The translations under genes were made by a program, and so were the position numbers. This document shows, one piece after another, positions 9,817 through 17,898 of a stretch of DNA of 64,000 nucleotides. This DNA is from Brevundimonas vitisensis. GTDB taxonomy: Bacteria; Pseudomonadota; Alphaproteobacteria; Caulobacterales; Caulobacteraceae. The notes beneath the pieces were generated by a model that worked only from the letters and a program-made list of their open reading frames with translations, was not told where the DNA came from and searched no databases. How positions within the stretch are numbered: the first letter of the stretch is position 1; each line of letters starts with the position of its first letter. The stretch is taken from contig NZ_CP067977.1 in assembly GCF_016656965.1 (NCBI RefSeq), forward strand, positions 558,001 to 622,000, given 5' to 3'.

Positions 9817-10700
9817 CGGCTCGGCGGCGGCGGTGCAACCGGGCCGACCCACTCCCAGTGCCAGGGCTCATAGACATAGGGCACGAAGCCGAACCGGTGG
9901 GCGTTCTTCACCAGCCAGCGATAGGTCGGGCTGCGCGTCATGTGCAGGCGGCTGTAGGGGCTGGTGTTGTCGACCCCCAGACCCTCCACCTGACCAACAT
10001 AAAGATCAACCGCCGTGCCGGTGCGATGAGGGGAACAGACCGCGCGGCGCAGGCCGTCGCAGTTCCGCTCCGCCGCACAGCGGGCCGCGTCCGCCTCCGG
10101 GTCGCGGAAACCGGAGAATATCTGCAGCAGCTCCGGATCGGCCGCGACCTCCGGCACCTCCTCGCGGGCGGCGGCCACCATCAGGCGATAGGAGGCCAGG
10201 ACGTCACGCCGTAACAAGCGGGTCAGGCGGTCGGCATGCTCCTCTTCGGCCACCAGATAGCCCAGCATATTGATCGGGGGCGGTTCGGGGCATTCGTCGC
10301 GGATACGGGCCATGACGAACGGCCGGCGCTCCTGCCACACGCCCTTGAACACGGTGAAGGTCGCCGCATCGAACCAACCGGTCTCAGGCAAGGCATGGGC
10401 CACCTGGAACCGCGCCAGGGCCTTGGCGAAGGCCGGCGATCCCGGCGGGCAGTCGGTGCCGATCTCATGCTGGATCAGAGGCAGATAGGTTTCCCAGCCC
10501 CACTCGGCCGCCCCGAACGGCGACCACGACAGGGAGGCATAGGAGATCTGGTTCGCCAAGGCGGGCGCGGCCCATTCGATCCGGTCCGCATCGCAGCCGC
10601 CGCGCTGGGGCCCTTGCGCCCATGCCGAGCCCCCTGCCCCAAGGGTCAGCAGGATCAGTCCGGACAAAAGCAGTAACGGGCGAAAAGTCATCGCCTGCAC
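9813..10700 (-). CDS. Secreted M15-family D-Ala-D-Ala carboxypeptidase-like protein
   Basis: A 295-residue protein with a signal peptide (TFRPLLLLSGLILLTLGAGGSAWA) and a C-terminal VanY/M15 peptidase domain. HRTGTAVDLYVG (the SxHxxGxAxD-like metal site) and EPWHWEWVG (second histidine site) are both present, so the zinc site looks intact. It probably trims peptidoglycan stem peptides in the periplasm. The middle region (PGSPAFAKALARFQVAHALPE) resembles a peptidoglycan-binding helix set. The start is GTG at 10700 with GAGG nearby, or ATG at 10691. It overlaps the downstream HELVH gene by 4 bases. Confidence 0.85.
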   Translation of the reverse strand: MQAMTFRPLLLLSGLILLTLGAGGSAWAQGPQRGGCDADRIEWAAPALANQISYASLSWSPFGAAEWGWETYLPLIQHEIGTDCPPGSPAFAKALARFQVAHALPETGWFDAATFTVFKGVWQERRPFVMARIRDECPEPPPINMLGYLVAEEEHADRLTRLLRRDVLASYRLMVAAAREEVPEVAADPELLQIFSGFRDPEADAARCAAERNCDGLRRAVCSPHRTGTAVDLYVGQVEGLGVDNTSPYSRLHMTRSPTYRWLVKNAHRFGFVPYVYEPWHWEWVGPVAPPPPSR

Positions 10701-10802
10701 TGAGCCTCACCGCGTCCCCGGCGGCAAGTGCCCGCTCGCGTCAGGGGCAAAAACTGGCATGGTGAGGCGCGGCCGACTCGGAGCCGTTCAGGCCTCTCGC
10801 CC

Positions 10803-12164
10803 ATGACCGATACCGCCGCCCCCACGCCCGCCCGGCGATCCAATGCCACCCTCGCTGCCTTCGCCGCCAGTTGCCTGCCCTATGCGGCGCTGGGCCTGCC
10901 GGTCTATGTCACCCTGCCCGAATTCTATGCCAGCCACGTGGGTGTGCCCCTGGCGGCGGTCAGCCTGATCTTCCTGCTGGTGCGGCTGGCCGACATCGTG
11001 GTCGATCCCCTGCTGGGTGTGGTGATCGACCGGACCTCGACCCAATGGGGCCGCTACCGCGTGTGGATGGGAATCGGGGCACCGATCCTGATGCTGTCGG
11101 TGGCCATGCTGTTCTTCGTGTCGCAAGGCGCCGGCGCGACCCATCTCGCGGTCTGGCTGGTCATCATGTACCTGGGCTATTCCATCAGCCTGCTCAGCCA
11201 GATGAGCTGGGCCTCGGTCCTGTCCACCGACTATGACCAGCGCTCGCGCATCTATGGCTGGTGGCAGGTCGCCAACATCATCGGCGTGCTGGCGGTGCTG
11301 CTGATCCCTGTGGTCGTCCAGGCCATGGGCCGGACCTATGTCCAGGCGGTGCAGATCCAGGGCGGCTTTATCGTCGGCCTGCTGCCCGTCGCCCTTCTGA
11401 TCACCTTCCTGTTCACGCCCGAGCCGCGCAACGTCGCCCCGCCTGCCCACGGCGGCCTGGGCGCGACCCTGGCCCTGATCATGAAGCCGGTGCTGCGACG
11501 TCTCTTGCTATCGGACCTCTTGCTAGGCGCGGCGCGTGGCCTGATCGGGGTACTGTTCTTCTACTTCTTTGAGCAGGCGCGCGGGTTCGAGCGGGAGCAG
11601 ACCTCCATCCTGCTGCTGGTCTATTTCGTCGCCGGACTGGTCGGAGCCCCCATCTGGGCCGTCCTGGCCACCCGCATCGGCAAGCACCGGGCACTGGCGG
11701 TGGCCAGCGTCTATTTCGCCGTCACCTTCGCCGTGGCGACCCTGCTGGTTCCGGCCGGCAACTATCCGGCGGCCATCGGGGCCATCTTCGTCACCGGCCT
11801 GTCGTTCGGAGCGGCTGACCTGTTGCTGCGGGCCATGATGGCCGATGCGTCCGATGCCGTGCGGCTGGACGTCGGGGCGGACCAGACGGGGCTGCTGTTC
11901 TCCATTCTGAATGCCACGTCAAAGATGGGCTATGCGATCTCGGTCGGGGCCTTTGCCGTGCTGGAATGGATCGGCTTCCAGGCAGAGGTTGGGGCCGTCA
12001 ACGACCCCGGCGTGATCCTGGGCCTGCAATGGCTGTTCATCGCCGCGCCGGTCGGCCTGCTGCTGGTCTCGGCAGTGGTGCTGCGACTCTATCCGCTGAC
12101 GCCGGACCGCCATGCGAAGATCCGGGCCGAACTGGCCGCCCGTGACGCGAGCACCCCGGCATGA
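10803..12164 (+). CDS. MFS transporter, GPH (sugar:cation symporter) type
   Basis: A 453-residue inner-membrane protein with about twelve hydrophobic segments. The loop DPLLGVVIDRTSTQWGRYRV, followed by WMGIGAPI, is the signature of the glycoside-pentoside-hexuronide:cation symporter (MelB-like) family, which imports sugars with Na+ or H+. The substrate is unknown; no sugar catabolic gene is adjacent. I chose the ATG at 10803 (MTDTAAPTPARRSN), since the open frame upstream overlaps the promoter region of the divergent peptidase. Its stop overlaps the mazG start by 4 bases (ATGA). Confidence 0.9.
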   Translation: MTDTAAPTPARRSNATLAAFAASCLPYAALGLPVYVTLPEFYASHVGVPLAAVSLIFLLVRLADIVVDPLLGVVIDRTSTQWGRYRVWMGIGAPILMLSVAMLFFVSQGAGATHLAVWLVIMYLGYSISLLSQMSWASVLSTDYDQRSRIYGWWQVANIIGVLAVLLIPVVVQAMGRTYVQAVQIQGGFIVGLLPVALLITFLFTPEPRNVAPPAHGGLGATLALIMKPVLRRLLLSDLLLGAARGLIGVLFFYFFEQARGFEREQTSILLLVYFVAGLVGAPIWAVLATRIGKHRALAVASVYFAVTFAVATLLVPAGNYPAAIGAIFVTGLSFGAADLLLRAMMADASDAVRLDVGADQTGLLFSILNATSKMGYAISVGAFAVLEWIGFQAEVGAVNDPGVILGLQWLFIAAPVGLLLVSAVVLRLYPLTPDRHAKIRAELAARDASTPA

Positions 12165-12946
12165 GCCCGACCGAACGCCTGCGCGACATCATGGTGCGGC
12201 TGCGCGATCCCCAGGTCGGCTGCCCCTGGGACGTGGAACAGACCTTTGCGACCATCGCCCCCTATACGATCGAGGAGGCCTATGAGGTCGCCGACGCCAT
12301 TGAGCGCGGCGACATGAACGAGCTGAAGTCCGAACTGGGCGACCTGCTGTTCCAGGTCGTCTTCCACGCCCGCATGGCCGAGGAACAGGGGCTGTTCGCC
12401 TATGACGACGTGGCCCAGGCCATGTGCGACAAGCTGATCCGCCGCCATCCCCACGTCTTCGGCGACGAGGATGCCCAGATCAGCGGCCCCGCCCAGAAGC
12501 TGCGCTGGGAGGACATCAAGGCAGCCGAGCGGGCCTCCAAGGCCCAGACCGGCGTGCTCGACGACGTCCCCGTCGGCCTGCCCGCCCTGCACCGCGCCGC
12601 CAAACTGACCAAACGCGCCGCCCGCGTCGGCTTCGACTGGCCCAGTACGGACGAGGTCTTTGACAAGCTGCACGAAGAGGTCGCCGAACTGCGCGCCGAG
12701 ATCGCCGCCGGCGACCTGGACAAGGCCCGCGAGGAGATGGGCGACCTGCTGTTCGTGGTCGCCAACCTGGCGCGCAAACTGGGGGTCGAACCCGAAGACG
12801 CCCTGCGCGGTGCCAACGCCAAATTCGTCCGCCGCTTCGGCTTCATCGAGGCCGAACTGGCCAGGGACGGCCGAACGCCGGAACAGAGCGACCTGGCCGA
12901 AATGGACTCCCTGTGGGACGCAGCGAAGGTGGCGGAGAGGAGTTGA
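12161..12946 (+). CDS. mazG: Nucleoside triphosphate pyrophosphohydrolase MazG
   Basis: A 261-residue all-alpha NTP pyrophosphatase that hydrolyses (d)NTPs to monophosphates and pyrophosphate, cleaning nucleotide pools. It has the two tandem MazG repeats: EEAYEVADAIERGDMNELKSE then LGDLLFQ in the first, and EEVAELRAEIA with EEMGDLLFVVAN in the second, each with the EExxE-x(12-28)-ExxD metal-binding pattern. GCPWDVEQTF is the usual MazG opening. Translation is probably coupled to the MFS gene, and the next gene begins 3 bases after its stop. Confidence 0.97.
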   Translation: MSPTERLRDIMVRLRDPQVGCPWDVEQTFATIAPYTIEEAYEVADAIERGDMNELKSELGDLLFQVVFHARMAEEQGLFAYDDVAQAMCDKLIRRHPHVFGDEDAQISGPAQKLRWEDIKAAERASKAQTGVLDDVPVGLPALHRAAKLTKRAARVGFDWPSTDEVFDKLHEEVAELRAEIAAGDLDKAREEMGDLLFVVANLARKLGVEPEDALRGANAKFVRRFGFIEAELARDGRTPEQSDLAEMDSLWDAAKVAERS

Positions 12947-12948
12947 GC

Positions 12949-13632
12949 ATGACCGGCCGGAATTCCGCACTCGGTTTTCTTCTTGGCCTGCTCCTCATCG
13001 TTCTCGCCCTGTTGGCTGGCCAGGCCGCGTCCGAGAAGAACTTTTTCTTCGACCCCGACCTGCAAAAGCAGGCCTACCCCTGCTCATGGATTGCCGATTG
13101 GGAGCCGCGACCCCTCAATCCGGGCGTAGAAGACTGGCTTTCCGTGCCTCTTCGAGAGATCGATGAGCCGTCGCTGTATCACCAACCCCCGACCGACGGC
13201 ACCACGACTCTTCGGTTCACCTTCATCCCTTCGTTCAGCCCGCCCATCGTGATGCGGATCGACGATCTGCATGGCCCCCAACCACGTTTTACGGCGACGC
13301 GGGTCCTCGGCCAGATCCGGTTGGTCCTGGGCCCCAATCGGCAAACCCGGGAACTGTCGCCATCCGAAATCCAGCCGATTATCGATCATGTTGGCCGGTC
13401 GCAGGTCCTGGACCTGATCCCTGATTCCTGCATCGCGGGCATCGACGGCGGCATTTCGATCATCGAGAGCGCAGGCCCCGACGGCTACAGGTTCATCAAC
13501 CGCTGGGGCGTGCACCATGGGCCGGTACACGAACTGGGATGGCTCATGTACCAACTGACGGGCTGGCCCGAGGGTGATCAGGGTGCCATGACGGACCTCT
13601 ATCGACAGGCTCCACTGGCGGCCGGCACCTGA
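12949..13632 (+). CDS. Hypothetical protein with N-terminal membrane anchor
   Basis: A 227-residue protein I do not recognise. The N-terminus has one hydrophobic helix (FLLGLLLIVLALLAGQAAS), a signal anchor or cleavable signal, so the rest is probably periplasmic. The body has short blocks such as TRELSPSEIQPIIDHV and HHGPVHELGWLMYQLTGW but no known motif. I placed the start at the ATG at 12949, which has AGGAG about 7 bases upstream and begins 3 bases after mazG ends. It is the last gene of the MFS-mazG run, followed by a hairpin repeat and then convergent hflX. Confidence 0.75.
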   Translation: MTGRNSALGFLLGLLLIVLALLAGQAASEKNFFFDPDLQKQAYPCSWIADWEPRPLNPGVEDWLSVPLREIDEPSLYHQPPTDGTTTLRFTFIPSFSPPIVMRIDDLHGPQPRFTATRVLGQIRLVLGPNRQTRELSPSEIQPIIDHVGRSQVLDLIPDSCIAGIDGGISIIESAGPDGYRFINRWGVHHGPVHELGWLMYQLTGWPEGDQGAMTDLYRQAPLAAGT

Positions 13633-13649
13633 CGACTGGAGGCTGCGTC

Positions 13650-13707
13650 TCCTCCCCGTTCGCTCTTGCGAATGGGGAGGGGGACCGCGAAGCGGTGGAA
13701 GGGAAAC
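13650..13707. repeat. GC-rich hairpin repeat, copy 3
   Basis: In the convergent gap before hflX, CCTCCCCGTTCGC (13651-13663) pairs with GCGAATGGGGAGG (13668-13680), a 13-bp stem with one wobble around a TCTT loop. A second stem ACCGC/GCGGT follows at 13684-13696. It could also act as a bidirectional terminator, though no T-run follows. Confidence 0.65.
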
Positions 13708-13809
13708 GCGAAAGCGTGATGATCGTAAGGAGGGCGAAGTTCGAACACCGGCGGCGGTGATGTTCGAAACTTGGCGACACACCCACTCAGGCCACGCCCA
13801 GCCCCGCAA

Positions 13810-15126
13810 TCACTCCGCTGTCGCCACCCCAAACTGCCGCTCGAACCGTCCCAACGCCTGGGGATCCAGCCGGACCACGACCTGCGTCCGGCCTTCGTCG
13901 TCGGCTTCGCGGCCTGTGACGCGGCCATGCTCATACAGCCAGGCAAGGGCCTCCCCCTGTGAGGGCTGAAGCGTCAGGGTCATTTCGGGGTCGTCGTCGA
14001 TCAGATCGGCGATGGCGCGGCGCAGATCGTCGATCCCCTGCCCCGTCCAGGCCGAGACGGCGACGGCCTTGCCTTCCTTGGCCAGACGCTCGGCCTGACC
14101 CAGGACGCCCTCACGGACATCATCGGGAAGCAGGTCGGTCTTGTTCCAGACCTCCAGCACCCGCCGGGTGCGGCCCTCGGGCGTTTCGATCTGGTCCAGG
14201 ACGGCCTCGACGTCCTTGGCCTGGGCCGCGCTGTCGGCCGAGGCGATGTCGCGGACGTGCAGGATCAGATCCGCCTCGCCCACCTCTTCCAGAGTGGCGC
14301 GGAAGCTTTCGACCAGTTCGTGCGGCAGGTCCGAGATGAAGCCCACGGTGTCGGCGACGATGGCGGGCCTACCCTGAGGGAGACGGATGGTCCGCTGGGT
14401 GGTGTCCAGGGTGGCGAACAGCAGGTCCTTGGCCAAGACCTCGGACCCCGTCAACCGGTTGAACAGCGTGGACTTTCCGGCATTGGTATAGCCGACCAGG
14501 GCGACCGCCGGGAACGGGGCCTTTTGGCGCTGTTTCCTGTGCAGGCCGCGCGTGCGGCGCACCTCATCCAGCTCAGTCTTCAGCTTGACGATGCGGTCGG
14601 CGATCTGACGCCGGTCCAGTTCGATCTGTGTCTCGCCGGGACCACCGGTCGAGCCGGTGCCGCCCCGCTGGCGTTCCAGGTGGGTCCAGGTGCGGACCAG
14701 GCGGGATTTCTCATAGTCCAGCCGCGCCAGTTCGACCTGAAGCCGGCCTTCCTTGGTGCGGGCACGGCGTCCGAAAATTTCCAGGATCAGGCCCGTGCGG
14801 TCGATGACCTTGGCCTCCCATGCCTTTTCCAGATTTCGCTGCTGGATCGGCGACAGGTCGTCGTCGACCACCGCGACATCGGCCTCTGCCGCGCGGATCA
14901 GGGCGGCAATCTCCTCGACCTTGCCGCTTCCGAACAGGGTCGCCGGCGTGATGGAGCGCAGGCGCACGATCTCCTCGCCGCGTACGTCGAGATCCAGCGC
15001 CCGGGCCAGGCCCGTCGCCTCTTCCAGCCGCTCAGCGGCCGGTCGCGGATTGGCACCGCGTCCTTCGGGATGAATGACGACCGCCCGCACGACGGGGGCG
15101 GCATGATCGATCAGTTGGCTGGCCAA
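13810..15126 (-). CDS. hflX: GTPase HflX
   Basis: A 438-residue ribosome-binding GTPase that splits stalled 70S ribosomes, notably under heat stress. Motifs: the HflX N-terminal domain with TLFGSGKVEEI, the linker RQRGGTGSTGGPGETQIELD, then G1 GYTNAGKST (212-220), G3 DTVGF and G4 NKTD. The start is TTG at 15126; no ATG is available near the conserved N-terminus, which reads MASQLIDHAAPVVRAV. It is the last gene of the dusB-ntrY-ntrX-dat-hfq-hflX operon and lies 90 bases after hfq, with a hairpin between. Confidence 0.96.
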   Translation of the reverse strand: MASQLIDHAAPVVRAVVIHPEGRGANPRPAAERLEEATGLARALDLDVRGEEIVRLRSITPATLFGSGKVEEIAALIRAAEADVAVVDDDLSPIQQRNLEKAWEAKVIDRTGLILEIFGRRARTKEGRLQVELARLDYEKSRLVRTWTHLERQRGGTGSTGGPGETQIELDRRQIADRIVKLKTELDEVRRTRGLHRKQRQKAPFPAVALVGYTNAGKSTLFNRLTGSEVLAKDLLFATLDTTQRTIRLPQGRPAIVADTVGFISDLPHELVESFRATLEEVGEADLILHVRDIASADSAAQAKDVEAVLDQIETPEGRTRRVLEVWNKTDLLPDDVREGVLGQAERLAKEGKAVAVSAWTGQGIDDLRRAIADLIDDDPEMTLTLQPSQGEALAWLYEHGRVTGREADDEGRTQVVVRLDPQALGRFERQFGVATAE

Positions 15127-15146
15127 GTGTGACTGTGACTTTCTAT

Positions 15147-15175
15147 CGAACGAGGATCGGACGATCCTTCGTTCG
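15147..15175 (-). other. Hairpin between hfq and hflX
   Basis: CGAACGAGGATC (15147-15158) pairs with GATCCTTCGTTCG (15163-15175) around a 4-nt loop, with a single bulged base. It follows hfq and precedes the hflX start codon on the minus strand. No T-run follows, so it looks more like an mRNA processing or stability element than an intrinsic terminator. Confidence 0.5.
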
Positions 15176-15216
15176 CTCAGAGATAGTGAGCCGCCGCCAT
15201 CAGGCCAAGGCGGCGA

Positions 15217-15462
15217 TCAATCCTCGTCGGCGTCCGGCTCGTACAGCTGGACCGGCGCGGCGGGCATAATGGTCGAGATGGCGTGCTTATAGACCAGCTG
15301 GGACTGACCATCGCGGCGCAACAGGACACAGAAGTTGTCGAACCAGGTCACGATGCCCTGCAGCTTGACCCCATTGACCAGGAAGATGGTCAGCGGCGTC
15401 TTGGCCTTGCGAACGCTGTTGAGGAATGTGTCCTGAAGGTTCTGGCGTTTGTCTTGCGACAT
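15217..15462 (-). CDS. hfq: RNA chaperone Hfq
   Basis: An 81-residue Sm-like hexameric RNA chaperone that helps small RNAs pair with mRNAs. It begins [20 protein letters not shown] and carries Sm1 ([20 protein letters not shown]) and Sm2 ([12 protein letters not shown], with the YKHA pocket). The C-terminal tail is short and acidic (YEPDADED), typical of alphaproteobacterial Hfq. It lies 151 bases after dat, and that leader contains two inverted repeats, so it may have its own promoter or leader control. Confidence 0.98.
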   Translation of the reverse strand: MSQDKRQNLQDTFLNSVRKAKTPLTIFLVNGVKLQGIVTWFDNFCVLLRRDGQSQLVYKHAISTIMPAAPVQLYEPDADED

Positions 15463-15514
15463 GGCAGGTTTGTCCTGTTCTTGCTTGTTTCGCCGTGCGG
15501 GTGGGGGTGGGCAC

Positions 15515-15601
15515 GGGGTCGATCGACGTCGACCCCTCTACCTTAGCCGCCGGGTTTGCCGCACTGCAACCGGTCATTCGGCAAAATGCGTAACCGGTTA
15601 C
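15515..15601 (-). promoter_or_regulatory. Inverted repeats in the hfq leader
   Basis: The gap between dat and hfq holds an 8-bp inverted repeat, GGGGTCGA/TCGACCCC with a 6-nt loop (15515-15536), about 50-75 bases before the hfq start codon, and a perfect 12-bp palindrome GTAACCGGTTAC (15590-15601) near the dat stop. The first could form an mRNA hairpin and the second looks like a protein-binding dyad. Both roles are inference. Confidence 0.4.
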
Positions 15602-15613
15602 AGGATCAGACCC

Positions 15614-16477
15614 TCACACCGCTTCGTCGCGGGCCTGATCCAGATAAAGCGTCCGCAGCTTGGTCGTGATGGGGCCCGGCTTGCCGTCGCCGATCCTGAC
15701 CCCGTCGATCGAGACGGCAGGCATGACGAAGGCCCCGGCGGCAGTGAAAAAGGCCTCGCGCGCCCGCTTGGCCTCATCCACGCTGAAGGGCCGTTCGTCC
15801 AACTCGACATCTTGGTCGGCGATCAACGCCATCAGGGCGGTGCGTGTGATCCCCTTCAGGATATTGGCCTGGGTGTCGCGGGTACGCAGTTTGCCGTTCT
15901 CATCCACGATCCAGGCATTGGTCGAAGAGCCTTCGGTCACCAGACCCATTTCATCGACCATCCAGCATTCATAGGCCCCGCGCTCGCGGGCCGCCTGTTT
16001 GGCCAGCACATTGGGCAGAAGGCCGACCGTCTTGATGTCGCAACGGCCCCAGCGGATGTCCGGCTGGGTGATGACGGCCACGCCCTTGGCGGCGACGGCC
16101 TCGCTCTTGTTCGGATCGATCGAGCGGGCCGTGACAATAACGCTGGGCGGGGTGCCCTCGGCGGGAAAGGGATGGTCGCGCCGCGCCGTGCCACGGGTCA
16201 CCTGCAAATAGACGATGCCGTTGCGGACGCGATTGCGGCGGATGGTTTCCTTCAGCACCTGAGTCAGGGCCTGGCGCGTCATGGGGATGGAAATCCGCAG
16301 TTCGGTCAGGCTGCGGGCCAGACGCGTCATATGCCCGTCGAAATCGGCCATCCGTCCGTCGAAGATCGACCAGACCTCATAGACCCCGTCGGCGAACTGG
16401 AACCCCCGGTCCTCGACATGGACCGTGGCTTGGCCATGCGGCCTGTAGGTTCCGTTGACATAGGCGACGCGCGACAT
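15614..16477 (-). CDS. dat: D-amino-acid aminotransferase (PLP class IV)
   Basis: A 287-residue fold-type IV aminotransferase. It opens MSRVAYVNGTYRPHGQATVHVEDRGFQFADGVYEV, cited here only as the DRGFQFADGVYEV class-IV block, and includes the KTVGLLPNVLAKQ region and the ITRTALMALI phosphate-cup block. The family makes D-glutamate/D-alanine by transamination, feeding peptidoglycan synthesis; branched-chain substrates are possible for class IV. Its start overlaps the ntrX stop by one base. This dat-after-ntrX arrangement is conserved in Caulobacterales. Confidence 0.92.
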   Translation of the reverse strand: MSRVAYVNGTYRPHGQATVHVEDRGFQFADGVYEVWSIFDGRMADFDGHMTRLARSLTELRISIPMTRQALTQVLKETIRRNRVRNGIVYLQVTRGTARRDHPFPAEGTPPSVIVTARSIDPNKSEAVAAKGVAVITQPDIRWGRCDIKTVGLLPNVLAKQAARERGAYECWMVDEMGLVTEGSSTNAWIVDENGKLRTRDTQANILKGITRTALMALIADQDVELDERPFSVDEAKRAREAFFTAAGAFVMPAVSIDGVRIGDGKPGPITTKLRTLYLDQARDEAV

Positions 16478-17889
16478 CAGGCGATGGCTCCTTCGTCCTC
16501 TTCGTCCCCGCCCCGTGACGGCGACACCCCCAGCGACTTCAGCTTGCGATGCAGGGCCGAGCGTTCCATGCCGATGAAGGCGGCGGTACGCGAGATGTTT
16601 CCACCAAAGCGCATGATCTGAGCGGTCAGATATTCGCGCTCGAACACCTCGCGGGCTTCGCGCAGCGGCAGGGCGATGATCCGCTCGGCCCCCAGTCCCC
16701 CGCCACCAGACCCGCTGACGGCCTCCTGCGGCAGCATATCGGCGGTGATGGGTTCACTGGCATCGCCCGTGGCCAGGATCAGCAGGCGTTCGACATTGTT
16801 ACGCAACTGACGAACATTTCCCGGCCAGGGATGGACCTGCAGCACGGCGATGGCGTCATCGGCGATGCGGCGGCGCGGCAGGCCCTGTGACGCGCACAGC
16901 GTCTCTACGAAATGCTCGACCAGTTCGGCGATATCCTCGCGGCGCTCCGCCAGGGGCGGCACTCGGATCGGCACGACATTCAGACGGTGGAACAGATCCT
17001 CCCGGAAGCGGCCCTCGGCGATTTCGACCTTCAGATCACGCGAGGTGGACGACATCACGCGGACATCGACCTGGACGTCCTGCTGGCCGCCCACCCGCCG
17101 GAACCGCTGCTCGACCAGCACGCGCAGGATACGGCTCTGGCTCTCGCGCGGCATGTCTGCCACGTCATCGAGATAGAGGGTGCCGTTGTGGGCGCGCTCG
17201 AACACGCCGATCTTGCGTGGGCGGCCGTCGGTGCCTTCCTCGCCAAACAGCTCCACGTCCAGTCGTTCAGGCGTCATACCAGCCGCTGAGATGGCCACCA
17301 GTTCGCCGCCGCGCCGGGCGCTGGCCTCGTGGATCTGGCGCGCCACCAGCTCCTTGCCAGAACCCGGCGGACCCGAGATCAGGACCCGGCTGTTGGCCGA
17401 GGCGACCTTGGCGATGGTGCTGCGCAACGTCTGGGCCGCCGCCGAGCGCCCGATCAGGCCGCTGGCCTGCATGGTCTGGGCCCGGAGACGCTTGTTCTCG
17501 CGTCGCAGGGAGGCCGCTTCCAGCGCGCGCTGCACGACCACGACCAGGCGATCGGACTTGAACGGCTTTTCGATGAAGTCATAGGCGCCGCGCTGCAGGG
17601 CGCTGACCGCTGTCTCGATGTTGCCGTGGCCCGAGATCATCACCACCGGCAGGTCGGGATCCAGCCCCTTGATGACGTCCAGCAGTTCCAGCCCGTCCAG
17701 CCCGCCGCCCTGCATCCAGATGTCCAGCAGAGCCAGGGACGGACGCCGCGCCCGGATGGAGGCCAGGGCCTCGTCCGAGTTCGACGCCATGCGGACGGCG
17801 TGCCCCTCGTCCTCCAGCAGGCCGGAGACCAGTTCGCGAATGTCTGCCTCGTCATCAACGACCAGGATATCGGCGCCCGTGGGTCGCAT
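16477..17889 (-). CDS. ntrX: Nitrogen-related response regulator NtrX
   Basis: A 470-residue response regulator: receiver (phosphoacceptor Asp56 in LALLDIWMQ), AAA+ domain (Walker A GPPGSGKE at 173-180, Walker B LYLDDV at 238-243) and a C-terminal Fis-type helix-turn-helix (NISRTAAFIGMERSALHRKL). Paired with NtrY, it controls nitrogen, redox and envelope genes in alphaproteobacteria. The sigma-54-contact loop GAFTGA is absent: between ELFG and IGVFERAHNG there is only EEGTDGRPRK. Walker B has DD rather than the usual DE. It may therefore not activate sigma-54 RNA polymerase. Confidence 0.96.
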   Translation of the reverse strand: MRPTGADILVVDDEADIRELVSGLLEDEGHAVRMASNSDEALASIRARRPSLALLDIWMQGGGLDGLELLDVIKGLDPDLPVVMISGHGNIETAVSALQRGAYDFIEKPFKSDRLVVVVQRALEAASLRRENKRLRAQTMQASGLIGRSAAAQTLRSTIAKVASANSRVLISGPPGSGKELVARQIHEASARRGGELVAISAAGMTPERLDVELFGEEGTDGRPRKIGVFERAHNGTLYLDDVADMPRESQSRILRVLVEQRFRRVGGQQDVQVDVRVMSSTSRDLKVEIAEGRFREDLFHRLNVVPIRVPPLAERREDIAELVEHFVETLCASQGLPRRRIADDAIAVLQVHPWPGNVRQLRNNVERLLILATGDASEPITADMLPQEAVSGSGGGGLGAERIIALPLREAREVFEREYLTAQIMRFGGNISRTAAFIGMERSALHRKLKSLGVSPSRGGDEEDEGAIA

Positions 17890-17898
17890 ATCGCCTCG

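Noticed and set aside
9316..9852. Possible contractile injection (Vgr/eCIS) locus
   Set aside because: The HELVH protein is sometimes labelled Vgr-related, but no sheath, tube, baseplate or spike genes are present.
13633..13809. Intrinsic terminator for hflX or the hypothetical gene
   Set aside because: The strong stem here lacks a T-run on either strand and matches the repeat family, so I listed it as a repeat.
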